DNA from: Caldilineae bacterium
Lineage (GTDB): Bacteria; Chloroflexota; Anaerolineae; JAAEKA01
Direction: 5' to 3'
NCBI GenBank assembly: GCA_020634555.1
Contig: JACKBK010000032.1
Coordinates: 1 to 36,287 of the forward strand
Length of the DNA stretch: 36,287 bases
How positions within the stretch are numbered: the stretch's first letter is position 1; every line of letters begins with the position of its first letter. The position numbers and the translations under genes were made by a program. The notes beneath the pieces are model-generated. The model saw nothing but the letters and a program-made list of their open reading frames with translations. It searched no databases and was not told the DNA's origin. Positions 28,196-35,945 of this stretch are shown here, in pieces.

Positions 28196-28987
28196 TCACC
28201 CGTCACCCGTCGCTGACAGCAAGATGTCGGCCGTTCGATCCACCGCCTTCGCCACGAAGACGAGAAAGTCATCCAGCCGCCCGTCGTGGCCCGACTCCAA
28301 AGCTGCATAATAGGCGGCTCGATCCTCGTTGCGAATGATGGCAATCGGATAGCCCACCTGCATCAATAGCAGGTTCATCAGTAACCGCGCCACACGCCCA
28401 TTGCCATCGACGAATGGATGAATGTCCACAAGCCAGAAATGAGCGTGGGCCGCCCGCTCCACCGGATGCAAACCGCCACCCGCTGTCATGCTCACACCGG
28501 TCCGCAACAGCCAGTCCGCGAATTCGGTCATCCGGCCGGGCACTGCCGCGCCAGGCGGAGGCACGTACACAGAACCGGTGATATAGACCTGTCCGCTTCT
28601 GAACTGTCCAGCATGTCTCTCATCGATACTGCGCAAGACGAGCGCATGGATCGCCAGGATATCATCGAGCGTAGGCGGCTCCGGGTCTTCCGCAAGTCTC
28701 TCAACAAAGTCTATGGCCATCTGGTGGTTGATTGCCTCAAGATGTTCCACCAGCGGCTTGCCGCCAACTGTCAGGCCGTGCTTCAGAACGACCAACGTCT
28801 CCTGCCGCGTCAACGTCGATCCCTCGATCGCGTTGGAGTTGTAAGTCCATTCCAGGTCCAAATACTCGCGCAAACTGGCCGCTTCAGCAGCGCTCAACGG
28901 TCTGCGGCGCGCTAACTCGGCTTGCTTGCTGTCGATCTGGGCGAATAGGGTCTGGAGCTGCACAATCGCATCCCAAGAAATCGGCAA
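28196..28987 (-). CDS. Fic-family AMPylase with N-terminal autoinhibitory motif
   Basis: Fic (filamentation induced by cAMP) protein, 263 residues. Fic enzymes usually transfer AMP from ATP to a hydroxyl group on a target protein. The catalytic HPFVDGNGRVAR is complete at H190-R201. The N-terminal SNAIEGS (S51-E55) matches the (S/T)xxxE inhibitory helix motif of class II Fic proteins, so activity should be self-restrained. It starts at a TTG (28987) with no clear ribosome binding site, 20 bases after the nifS stop, so coupling by read-through is likely. The C-terminal codons and TGA stop are part of a GGGTGACGGGTGA repeat. Its target is unknown. No separate antitoxin gene is present. Confidence 0.9.
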   Translation of the reverse strand: MPISWDAIVQLQTLFAQIDSKQAELARRRPLSAAEAASLREYLDLEWTYNSNAIEGSTLTRQETLVVLKHGLTVGGKPLVEHLEAINHQMAIDFVERLAEDPEPPTLDDILAIHALVLRSIDERHAGQFRSGQVYITGSVYVPPPGAAVPGRMTEFADWLLRTGVSMTAGGGLHPVERAAHAHFWLVDIHPFVDGNGRVARLLMNLLLMQVGYPIAIIRNEDRAAYYAALESGHDGRLDDFLVFVAKAVDRTADILLSATGDG

Positions 28988-29007
28988 AGTTTGTGGAAGG
29001 TGAAGCG

Positions 29008-30201
29008 TTATCGGTGTTGCTCCAACGCTTCACGAAACGGCGACATCTGGCGCAGTCGAGCCACCAGCGGCGGCAACACTTCCAGAAGCCGATCAACGTC
29101 CGCGTCGGTGTTGCTGTGTCCGAGACTGAGACGCAGATGCCCCACCGCCTCATGCCGCGGCACGCCCATCGCGGTCAGCACATGGCTGGGCGCCTGCGCA
29201 CCGCTGGTGCAGGCTGAGCCGCTGCTGGCGCAGATGCCGGCCATATCCAGCCCAATCAACATCCCTTCGGCCTCGATACCGCGCACCACAAAACTGGCGT
29301 GGTTGGCCATTCGCTGGCTACGATGTCCCGTCAGGTAGCTGTCAGGCACAGCCGCCTGCACGCCATCGATCAGCCGGTCGCGCAGGGCTGCCAGACGGAC
29401 CGACTCGCCAGCCCGTTCAGTCTGCGCCAGATCCAGCGCGACGGCCATGGCCACGATGTAGGCCACGTTTTCGGTGCTGGCGCGGCGCTTGCCCTCGTGG
29501 CTGCCGCCGGTGATCTGCGGTTGCAACGGCACACCGCGGCGAACATACAACAGGCCGATCCCCTTGGGTCCGTAGAACTTGTGTGCGCCCAGCGACATCA
29601 GGTCCACACCTAAGTCGTCGACTGTCAACGACAACGAGCCTGAAGCCTGCACGGCGTCGCTGTGAAAGGGCACGCCCCGTTCCCGGCAAACGGCGCTCAA
29701 TTCAGCCATCGGCTGGATGGTGCCGACCTCGTTGTTGGCCGCCATGATGCTGACGAGAAGCGTGTCAGGGCGGATTGCCAGCGCCAGGTCCATGGGGCTG
29801 ACCCGACCGGTGGTGTCAACGTCGAGCACGGTCAGCTCAAAGTCGAATCCGTCGCGCAGTTGCTCCGCTGTCTCGAGTATTCCCTTGTGCTCGACCGCGC
29901 TGACGATGATGTGATTCCCTTCGCCGCGCTGCCGGCGGGCAAAGGCCACTCCGCGCAGCGCCAGGTTGTCAGCCTCAGTGCCGGAGCTGGTGACAATCAC
30001 CTCACCCGGTGAGCAGCCAAGGACATCCGCGATCTGGCTACGGGCTGACCGCAGCGCCTTGCCCGCCTCTCGGCCAAGCCGATGCAGGCTGCTGGGGTTG
30101 CCGTAATGTTGGTCGAAATAAGGCAGCATTGCCTCCAGTGCCTCAGGCCGCACGGGAGTAGTGGCGCAATGATCTAGGTAGATCGTGTCGACAGATTCCA
30201 T
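29008..30201 (-). CDS. Cysteine desulfurase (NifS/IscS class)
   Basis: PLP enzyme that takes sulfur from cysteine for iron-sulfur clusters and tRNA thiolation, 397 residues. The PLP lysine is in SLGAHKFYGPKG, the stacking histidine in AVEHKGILE, and the PLP-contacting Asp in FHSDAVQA. The catalytic cysteine is in SSGSACTSGA. The loop GGSHEGKRRASTENV differs from the usual GGQERGRRSGTENV. It precedes fic and mnmA on the same strand, so it probably supplies sulfur to MnmA. No ribosome binding site is seen, and the promoter geometry predicts a leaderless message. Confidence 0.93.
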   Translation of the reverse strand: MESVDTIYLDHCATTPVRPEALEAMLPYFDQHYGNPSSLHRLGREAGKALRSARSQIADVLGCSPGEVIVTSSGTEADNLALRGVAFARRQRGEGNHIIVSAVEHKGILETAEQLRDGFDFELTVLDVDTTGRVSPMDLALAIRPDTLLVSIMAANNEVGTIQPMAELSAVCRERGVPFHSDAVQASGSLSLTVDDLGVDLMSLGAHKFYGPKGIGLLYVRRGVPLQPQITGGSHEGKRRASTENVAYIVAMAVALDLAQTERAGESVRLAALRDRLIDGVQAAVPDSYLTGHRSQRMANHASFVVRGIEAEGMLIGLDMAGICASSGSACTSGAQAPSHVLTAMGVPRHEAVGHLRLSLGHSNTDADVDRLLEVLPPLVARLRQMSPFREALEQHR

Positions 30202-30210
30202 AATAAAGCA

Positions 30211-30239
30211 ATTCTAGCAGCCAACCCCAGATTGGTCAA
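30211..30239 (-). promoter_or_regulatory. Sigma70-type promoter giving a near-leaderless nifS mRNA
   Basis: TTGACC (30239-30234) and TAGAAT (30216-30211) are separated by exactly 17 bases, with a TG extension before the -10. The ATG at 30201 is nine bases after the -10, so the transcript should start within two or three bases of it. The same layout is seen at 915-943. Confidence 0.7.
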
Positions 30240-30304
30240 TTCGATTGTCGCAGTCAGGATGCTCCAATGGACTGGCCGGCGTTAATCTATTATTCATCTT
30301 TCCG

Positions 30305-30313
30305 TGATATACT
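30305..30313 (+). promoter_or_regulatory. Extended -10 promoter for the propeller protein
   Basis: TGATATACT (30305-30313) is an extended -10 element with no clear -35 at 17 bases. The leader to the ATG at 30372 would be about 52 bases and contains AAGGAG. Confidence 0.45.
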
Positions 30314-30371
30314 GCGCCGGGCGCATATTCCCCACACGACGCGCGTCAACTCTTACCACAAGGAGCATCCT

Positions 30372-31616
30372 ATGACACATCCAACCACCAAGCGAGCGAC
30401 TGGCGGCCGGCTGGCAATCGGACTGCTGCTCGTCCTGGGACTGATCGCCGGGTCCAGCGCACTGGTTCTGGCTACACCTGCGCCGGCGGCGTTGAACCCC
30501 AGCGACCTCACCTGGCAAGAGGTCCACAGCAGCCCGGGAGTATACTGGTACACAGTTGACTTTCCCACCAGCCAGGTTGGCTACGCCATCGGCGGACCAG
30601 ACTGGAACGTCAACAGCGGCATCGGAACGGTTACTATCGCCAAGACCACCGACGGCGGCCAGACCTGGACAGCCAGCGCGGTTCCTAACACCAATCGCTT
30701 CATGCGCGGCCTGGACTGCAAGGATGTCGATAATTGTTGGATCGCCGGCGCGAGCAGCCCGCGCATTCAACGCACGACCAACGGTGGCGCCACATGGACC
30801 GAGGCGTACAACAACGCCGACTGGTCAGGCTGGCTCTGGTCCACCGGATGGACCGGCAACGCCACGACGGTGATGATTGGCACCACCGGCTACGCCAACG
30901 AGCCGGGGCGGCGCGCCAACTTCTTGCGTAGCACCAACGGCACCAACTTCTACGCGGAAATCGCCAATGACCCGCGCGAGTTCGTGGTCTACGACTTCTC
31001 CTGTCCATCCCCTGGCGTGTGCTATGCCGCCGCAAAACAGACCGCCTTTTTCTCGCAAGACGACGGCGATACCTGGATTCGCCGCGCCGCGCCGGCCCAA
31101 CGCTTTTACGGGATATCCTGTACACATAACATCGTTTGCTGGTTGGTCGGTGGAGCCAACGGTAGCACAACCGACGGCGCACTCCAGATCTACCGCAGCG
31201 TCGACGCCGGTTTTAACTGGCAACAGGTCAATGCTGCACCGCTGGCCGGCAACCGGCCCCGTTTCTGGAACATCGATATGGTCGATTCGACCCACGGCTA
31301 TGCTGTCGGCTGTTCCAACGTACCCGACCCGGTCTTGGAGATCTGCACTGGCCAGGGGATTCTCTACCGCACCGACGATGGCGTGAACTGGGTGCAAATA
31401 CCCTCACCTACCAATGCCGACATTATGGACATCCACGCGGCCAGCATGGAAGAGGTAGTCATCGTCGATTGGGCTGGCAAAATCTGGCGCGGCGTCAGCG
31501 GCCCGCCAACTCCAACACCGACATCAACGCCGACCGTGAGCCCGTACGATGTCAACAACGACGGTGTGGTAAACATCATCGACATCAGTCTGGTTGCAGC
31601 GCATTGGGAACCATAG
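30372..31616 (+). CDS. Secreted beta-propeller (BNR/Asp-box) protein with half dockerin
   Basis: A 414-residue exported protein. An N-terminal signal segment (LAIGLLLVLGLIAGSSALVLA) ends near residue 36. About five Asp-box-like repeats follow, each a strand ending in TTDGGQTW, RTTNGGATW, FSQDDGDTW, YRSVDAGFNW or YRTDDGVNW, typical of sialidase/Ycf48-like propellers. A Pro/Thr linker then joins a single dockerin-like loop, DVNNDGVVNIIDISLVAAHW. A functional dockerin normally has two such loops, so only half is present. The ATG at 30372 is preceded by AAGGAG at a six-base spacing. Binding partners are unknown. It diverges from nifS. Confidence 0.78.
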   Translation: MTHPTTKRATGGRLAIGLLLVLGLIAGSSALVLATPAPAALNPSDLTWQEVHSSPGVYWYTVDFPTSQVGYAIGGPDWNVNSGIGTVTIAKTTDGGQTWTASAVPNTNRFMRGLDCKDVDNCWIAGASSPRIQRTTNGGATWTEAYNNADWSGWLWSTGWTGNATTVMIGTTGYANEPGRRANFLRSTNGTNFYAEIANDPREFVVYDFSCPSPGVCYAAAKQTAFFSQDDGDTWIRRAAPAQRFYGISCTHNIVCWLVGGANGSTTDGALQIYRSVDAGFNWQQVNAAPLAGNRPRFWNIDMVDSTHGYAVGCSNVPDPVLEICTGQGILYRTDDGVNWVQIPSPTNADIMDIHAASMEEVVIVDWAGKIWRGVSGPPTPTPTSTPTVSPYDVNNDGVVNIIDISLVAAHWEP

Positions 31617-31621
31617 CTGCA

Positions 31622-31651
31622 TTGGCATTGCGACGACATTTGATGTATTAT
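31622..31651 (+). promoter_or_regulatory. Sigma70-like promoter for enolase
   Basis: TTGGCA (31622-31627) and TATTAT (31646-31651) with an 18-base spacer. The start site would be near 31658, giving a leader of about 43 bases that ends in AAAGGAG before the ATG at 31701. Confidence 0.5.
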
Positions 31652-31700
31652 CGAGTAGCAAGATCCGCTTGCGATGTTTCACACAAAAGGAGAACTCCCT

Positions 31701-32990
31701 ATGACAATAATCGAAAATGTTCTTGCGCGCGAGGTTCTCGACTCGCGTGGCAACCCAACCATTGAAGTGGATGTCGAACTGGTCGATGGCGAGTTCGGAC
31801 GAGCGATCGTTCCCTCCGGCGCATCCACCGGCGTGCATGAAGCCCACGAACTGCGCGACGGCGACAAAAGCCGTTACGGCGGCAAGGGTGTGCTCAAGGC
31901 AGTTGAGAACGTCAACACCGTCATCGCCGAGGCGCTGTTCGGCATGGACGCGCTGGACCAGATCGGCATCGATGAGTTGCTGCTCGCGCTGGACGGCACC
32001 CCCAACAAGAGCAATCTGGGTGCAAATGCGATTCTGGCCGTGTCGCTGGCAACCGCCAAGGCAGCCGCGAAAGCCTCCGGCCTGCCGCTCTATCGTTACC
32101 TGGGTGGCGTCAGCGCCCGCACATTGCCCGTTCCGATGATGAACATCCTAAACGGCGGCAAGCACGCGGTTGGCAGCACCGACTTTCAGGAGTTCATGGT
32201 GATGCCGGCCGGCGCCAGCAGTTTTGCCGAAGGGCTGCGCTGGGGTGCAGAGATCTACCAGAGCCTGAAGAAGGTGTTGCACGACAGTGGCTACAGCACC
32301 AACGTCGGCGACGAGGGTGGCTTCGCTCCCAGCCTGGGCGGCAACCAGAAGGCGATTGAGGTCATCCTCAAGGCCATCGAGAAGGCCGGCTATCGCCCTG
32401 GTGAGGACGTGTTCCTGGCGCTGGATCCGGCCATGAGCGAGCTTTACGACGCCGAGACCGGCCGCTACAACCTGGAAATCGAAGGCCGTGAGTTGACCAG
32501 CGAGGAACTGGTTGACCTGTGGGTTGACTGGTGCAACCGCTTCCCGATTATCAGCCTGGAAGACGGAATGGACGAGGACGACTGGGATGGCTGGAGCCTG
32601 CTCTACAAGAAGGTGGGATCGCGGGTCCAGACAGTTGGCGACGACTTGCTGGTGACCAACGTAACCCGCATCCAGCGCGCCATCGACGAGCATTCCTGCA
32701 ACTCGCTGTTGTGCAAAGTCAACCAGATCGGTACGTTGACCGAGTCCATCGCCGCCATCGACATGAGCCACCGCGCCGGCTGGTCGGTCGTCGTCTCACA
32801 CCGCTCCGGCGAGTCCGAGGACAGCACCATCGCCGATCTTGTAGTCGCCTTCAATACCGGCCAGATCAAGACCGGTGCGCCGGCCCGCTCCGACCGCATC
32901 GCGAAGTACAACCAACTCCTGCGCATCGAGGAACAACTGGGCGATGACGCCGTTTACGCCGGCATGAATGCTTACCGCGTCAAACGATAA
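31701..32990 (+). CDS. eno: Enolase
   Basis: Interconverts 2-phosphoglycerate and phosphoenolpyruvate in glycolysis, 429 residues, the normal length. The N-terminus REVLDSRGNPTIEVDV, the loop PSGASTGVHEA, the DEGGFAPSL block and the catalytic region CKVNQIGTLTE are standard; the final catalytic SHRSGESEDSTIAD is intact. The ATG at 31701 has AAAGGAG eight bases upstream; the longer frame from 31674 is rejected. A strong intrinsic terminator follows at 33030-33073. No other glycolytic gene adjoins it. Confidence 0.97.
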   Translation: MTIIENVLAREVLDSRGNPTIEVDVELVDGEFGRAIVPSGASTGVHEAHELRDGDKSRYGGKGVLKAVENVNTVIAEALFGMDALDQIGIDELLLALDGTPNKSNLGANAILAVSLATAKAAAKASGLPLYRYLGGVSARTLPVPMMNILNGGKHAVGSTDFQEFMVMPAGASSFAEGLRWGAEIYQSLKKVLHDSGYSTNVGDEGGFAPSLGGNQKAIEVILKAIEKAGYRPGEDVFLALDPAMSELYDAETGRYNLEIEGRELTSEELVDLWVDWCNRFPIISLEDGMDEDDWDGWSLLYKKVGSRVQTVGDDLLVTNVTRIQRAIDEHSCNSLLCKVNQIGTLTESIAAIDMSHRAGWSVVVSHRSGESEDSTIADLVVAFNTGQIKTGAPARSDRIAKYNQLLRIEEQLGDDAVYAGMNAYRVKR

Positions 32991-33029
32991 GAGATTCAAG
33001 CGCCAAGCCACAAAAGACACAGAGACAAA

Positions 33030-33073
33030 ACAGGAGCGAAGCCTTTTCACCGAGGCTCCGCTCCTGTTTTTTT
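33030..33073 (+). terminator. Intrinsic terminator after eno
   Basis: ACAGGAGCGAAGCC (33030-33043) pairs with GGCTCCGCTCCTGT (33054-33067), one G-U pair, followed by a run of seven T. It lies 40 bases past the enolase stop. Confidence 0.9.
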
Positions 33074-33095
33074 ACTCTCGATTATTTAGAGTAAA
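33071..33095. repeat. Short inverted repeat after the eno terminator
   Basis: TTTACTCT and AGAGTAAA form a perfect 8-bp stem around a 9-base AT-rich loop. It starts inside the T-run of the enolase terminator and may help terminate the opposing gmhB transcript, although its stem is AT-rich. Confidence 0.45.
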
Positions 33096-33112
33096 GGCTT
33101 CACTATTGTGTC

Positions 33113-33132
33113 ACTCCCGCCTCCGCGGGAGT
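33113..33132. repeat. REP-like palindrome between eno and gmhB
   Basis: ACTCCCGC-CTCC-GCGGGAGT, an 8-bp perfect stem with a 4-base loop. It has the same stem as the element at 13927-13946, differing only in one loop base. Confidence 0.7.
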
Positions 33133-33154
33133 ATGGTGTCCGTTTGGGGCGTCC

Positions 33155-33724
33155 CTATCTACGACTGGCGAGGTCCGGCTGATCATCGAGAATCCACGCG
33201 ACCGCTTCTCCCAGGTCTTCCGTTACCATCACCCCATCCAACCCCTTAGCTTCAAGGTTTGCCAATTGGGCAATGCCGCGCCCTGTTCGCACCATGACCG
33301 GCAGAACGCCAACTGCCAGCGCGGCTTCCATGTCAGTCACCGCGTCACCCACCAGATACGAGCTGGCCAGATCGATGTCCAGGTCCGCGGCGGCTTGCAA
33401 CAACATTCCAGGTTGTGGCTTTCGGCAATCACACCCTCCGTCAGGCCGATGCGGGCAAGCATAGATCGCGTCAACACGGCCACCCTCCTGAGTTACCCGA
33501 TGTGTGATTCGGTCGTGGATATCATCCAGCGCCTCCGCTGTCATGATGCCGCGCCCAATAGCCGACTGGTTGGTGACCACCACCACGACGTATCCGCTGC
33601 CTGCCAGCTCGCGCAGCGCGTCGAACACGCCCGGCAGAAAGACCACCTGTTCCCAGGTTCGCACATAGTTAGCCCGGTTTTCGTTGATCACCCCGTCACG
33701 GTCCAGGAAAATTGCCGGTTGCAT
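33155..33724 (-). CDS. gmhB: HAD-family D,D-heptose 1,7-bisphosphate phosphatase GmhB
   Basis: Histidinol-phosphatase-type HAD enzyme of 189 residues that removes the 7-phosphate from heptose 1,7-bisphosphate. The nucleophile motif is FLDRDGVINEN with D8 and D10; VVTNQSAIGRG is motif II; the zinc-binding CPHRPDGGCDCRKP is characteristic of GmhB; and LVGDAVTDMEAA holds the late acidic motif. The ATG at 33724 is used because the domain begins immediately; the longer frame to 33790 overlaps the gmhA end. There is no clear ribosome binding site. It is last in the minus-strand heptose cluster. Confidence 0.9.
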   Translation of the reverse strand: MQPAIFLDRDGVINENRANYVRTWEQVVFLPGVFDALRELAGSGYVVVVVTNQSAIGRGIMTAEALDDIHDRITHRVTQEGGRVDAIYACPHRPDGGCDCRKPQPGMLLQAAADLDIDLASSYLVGDAVTDMEAALAVGVLPVMVRTGRGIAQLANLEAKGLDGVMVTEDLGEAVAWILDDQPDLASRR

Positions 33725-33770
33725 GGTCAGAAAATGGGGTTTTAGGGGCTTGAATGCGGCGTTCGATCCC

Positions 33771-34442
33771 CTACTCGCTCGGGTACGCATCCACCCTGCT
33801 GGCCAGCAACGGATTGTCGCTCTCTGGCTCCTGGCGAATGCAACGTCGCAGCGTGTAAAGCAGACAGTGACAGATCACCGAGAAGGCGTCCTCGACCTGC
33901 TCCATGCTGTCCGACGGAACATGAATGGCCGCATCGGACAGAGCCAGCAGCTCGCCCCCGCTGAAACCACAGAACCCCAACGTGTGCGCACCGGCCAGCC
34001 GGGCCAGTTCCAGCGCGCGCAGGACATTGGCCGAGTTGCCGCTGCCGCTGATGCCAACCACCAGGTCGTTCGGTTCGACGAAGTTGCGCAGTTGCTCGAC
34101 CATGCCCGACTCATAGCCATCGTCGTTGCTCCACGCCATCAGCGCCGGCGTGTTGTCCACCAGAGAAATGGCACGGAAGCGATGCCGGCCGGCGATGTTT
34201 GTACCCTTGTTCAGGTCGCCGGCGAAATGTGACGCGATGGCCGCGCTGCCACCGTTGCCGCAAACGTAGACTCGCGCCCGCCGCCGCCATGCCGCCATCA
34301 ACAAGCCGACTGCTGCAGCCAGCTCCTCCGGTTGCACACCCGCCAGCGTCTCCCCGAAACCGCGCAGGTAATCCGCCGACCATTGCTCCGCCGCCAACTC
34401 CTGCCCGTCAAGGGCCATCACACGCTTTGTGTTCTCTGCCAA
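33771..34442 (-). CDS. gmhA: SIS-domain sedoheptulose-7-phosphate isomerase GmhA
   Basis: Converts sedoheptulose 7-phosphate to D-glycero-D-manno-heptose 7-phosphate, the first step of nucleotide-heptose synthesis. The SIS domain shows CGNGGSAAIASHFAGDL and GISGSGNSANVLRAL phosphate-binding loops and a final VEDAFSVICHCLLYTL helix with the conserved histidine. The start is uncertain: a TTG at 34442 gives 223 residues and an ATG at 34418 gives 215; neither has a strong ribosome binding site. The 39 bases upstream carry the purine-rich GGAAACGAAGGAAAG sequence. It lies between the sugar transferase and gmhB genes. Confidence 0.88.
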   Translation of the reverse strand: MAENTKRVMALDGQELAAEQWSADYLRGFGETLAGVQPEELAAAVGLLMAAWRRRARVYVCGNGGSAAIASHFAGDLNKGTNIAGRHRFRAISLVDNTPALMAWSNDDGYESGMVEQLRNFVEPNDLVVGISGSGNSANVLRALELARLAGAHTLGFCGFSGGELLALSDAAIHVPSDSMEQVEDAFSVICHCLLYTLRRCIRQEPESDNPLLASRVDAYPSE

Positions 34443-34481
34443 CGCCTTCTTCTTTCCTTCGTTTCCTTGATGTCCGGCTAC

Positions 34482-35945
34482 CTACCGCTCCGGCAGCCGC
34501 GCCTTGCCGCGCTCCAGACGCAGAATCCGTTGCGCCGTTTGCAGCAGGATCTGCATGTCCATCCAGATGGTCCAGTTGCGGATGTAATACATCGTCAGCC
34601 GCATCTCCTCGTCCAGACTGTGTTCGTCCACCACCGCCCATGGGCCGGTGATGCCCGGCTTGACGGTTAGCAAGTTTGGCAGCCAGGGCGAGTGAACCTC
34701 CGCCTGCCCCACCGAGACTGTTCGCGGCCCAACCCAACTCATCTGGCCGGTCAGAATATTGACCAGTTGCGGCATCTTGTCCAGCCCGGTATTGTAGAGG
34801 AAGTGCTGCAAGCGCGTGATCTGCTCCGCCGACACCAGCGCGCCCCCGCTGCTGTCACCTCCTGTCAACGGATGCGCAAAGCCGGGCCGCGGAGTGTCGA
34901 CCAGCCCGGTGTGAAACTTCCATGTCGTGAAGGTCCCGCCGCCGCACGCCAGCACCAGATGGCGGTCGATCACCGGGCCGCGCGTCGAGATACGCAGCGC
35001 AGCCAGAATCAGGCCCATTAGCGGCAACGCGATGATCATATTGACGATCGCCAGCAAGTAGTCCAGCGAGGCTTTGAGCAGCTTGTCCACACCGGTGATG
35101 CGCTGGCGGTTGACCAGCAGCAACGGCACGTTGGCATCGTGGGTCACCTGGACGCCGGTAGTCAGGATTTCGTAAAAGCCGGGCGACAGCTTGATCTCAT
35201 AGGGCGCCCGCCCGGCGTTGACATTCAGCTCCGCCATCAACTCCTGGAAGGTCTCCCAGGCGACTGCGTTTGTCACCACCACGACCTGGCGGACGTCCAG
35301 GCTTTGCGCCACCTGGTGCAGCCGGTCGGGGCCGCCCAGCACCCGGAGCGTGTCTGCGCGCGGCGGCTGGTCGTCCAAAGCAACCGGCGTGCCTGGCGGC
35401 AGGAAGTCGTCGATAAAACCCACGATCTCAACGCCGGCCGAACCGGCTGCGTGAAACTGGCGGGCGATGGCCTTGCCTTGTTCGTTCGCGCCGACGATCA
35501 GCGTTCTCGTGCGCAGCCGGCCGCGCTGCCGCAGCCGGTAGATGTAGCGGCGAAACAGGAAACGAAACAGCCCGACGAAAAGCATCGCCAGCACCCAGGC
35601 GATCACCAACCAGCCGCGGCTCAACGTCGCGATGCGCACCCAGTAGCCCAGCATGATAATGGCCACCACCGCAAACAGGTTGGACTTGGCAATCTGGACA
35701 TACTCGTCAATACCGCCCAGCACCGCGCGCAGTTCGTAGAGGTGGTTGAGCGCGAAGATCAGCAACCAGATCGGGATGATCAACAAGCCGACCTTCAGGT
35801 AGACGGCAAACTCCTCAAAGGCCCGCTCCGGCAACAAGCCGCTGGCGATGCGCAGCCAGTAGGCCATCACCAGCGCCAGCGTAATGCCCAGCGCGTCCAG
35901 CAGCACCAACGCAGCAAGAATCCGGCGGCGGGTTTGCCGGTTCAT
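34482..35945 (-). CDS. Polyprenyl-phosphate sugar-phosphotransferase (WbaP/WcaJ-like), divergent catalytic dyad
   Basis: Membrane enzyme of the bacterial sugar transferase family that normally attaches a sugar-1-phosphate to undecaprenyl phosphate, starting glycan assembly. Four N-terminal membrane segments end near residue 130; a CoA-binding-like Rossmann domain follows (LIVGANEQGKAIARQF to about 260), then the catalytic domain with its membrane re-entrant helix, KFHTGL, and SWVGPRTVSV. In the Asp-Glu dyad motif, usually SLDELPQL, this protein has GLDKMPQL: the aspartate is kept but glutamate is replaced by lysine. The KFR-T/S-M motif is also altered to KFHTG. It may be inactive or have changed chemistry. 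The ATG overlaps the hddA stop (ATGA). It is 487 residues long. Confidence 0.87.
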   Translation of the reverse strand: MNRQTRRRILAALVLLDALGITLALVMAYWLRIASGLLPERAFEEFAVYLKVGLLIIPIWLLIFALNHLYELRAVLGGIDEYVQIAKSNLFAVVAIIMLGYWVRIATLSRGWLVIAWVLAMLFVGLFRFLFRRYIYRLRQRGRLRTRTLIVGANEQGKAIARQFHAAGSAGVEIVGFIDDFLPPGTPVALDDQPPRADTLRVLGGPDRLHQVAQSLDVRQVVVVTNAVAWETFQELMAELNVNAGRAPYEIKLSPGFYEILTTGVQVTHDANVPLLLVNRQRITGVDKLLKASLDYLLAIVNMIIALPLMGLILAALRISTRGPVIDRHLVLACGGGTFTTWKFHTGLVDTPRPGFAHPLTGGDSSGGALVSAEQITRLQHFLYNTGLDKMPQLVNILTGQMSWVGPRTVSVGQAEVHSPWLPNLLTVKPGITGPWAVVDEHSLDEEMRLTMYYIRNWTIWMDMQILLQTAQRILRLERGKARLPER

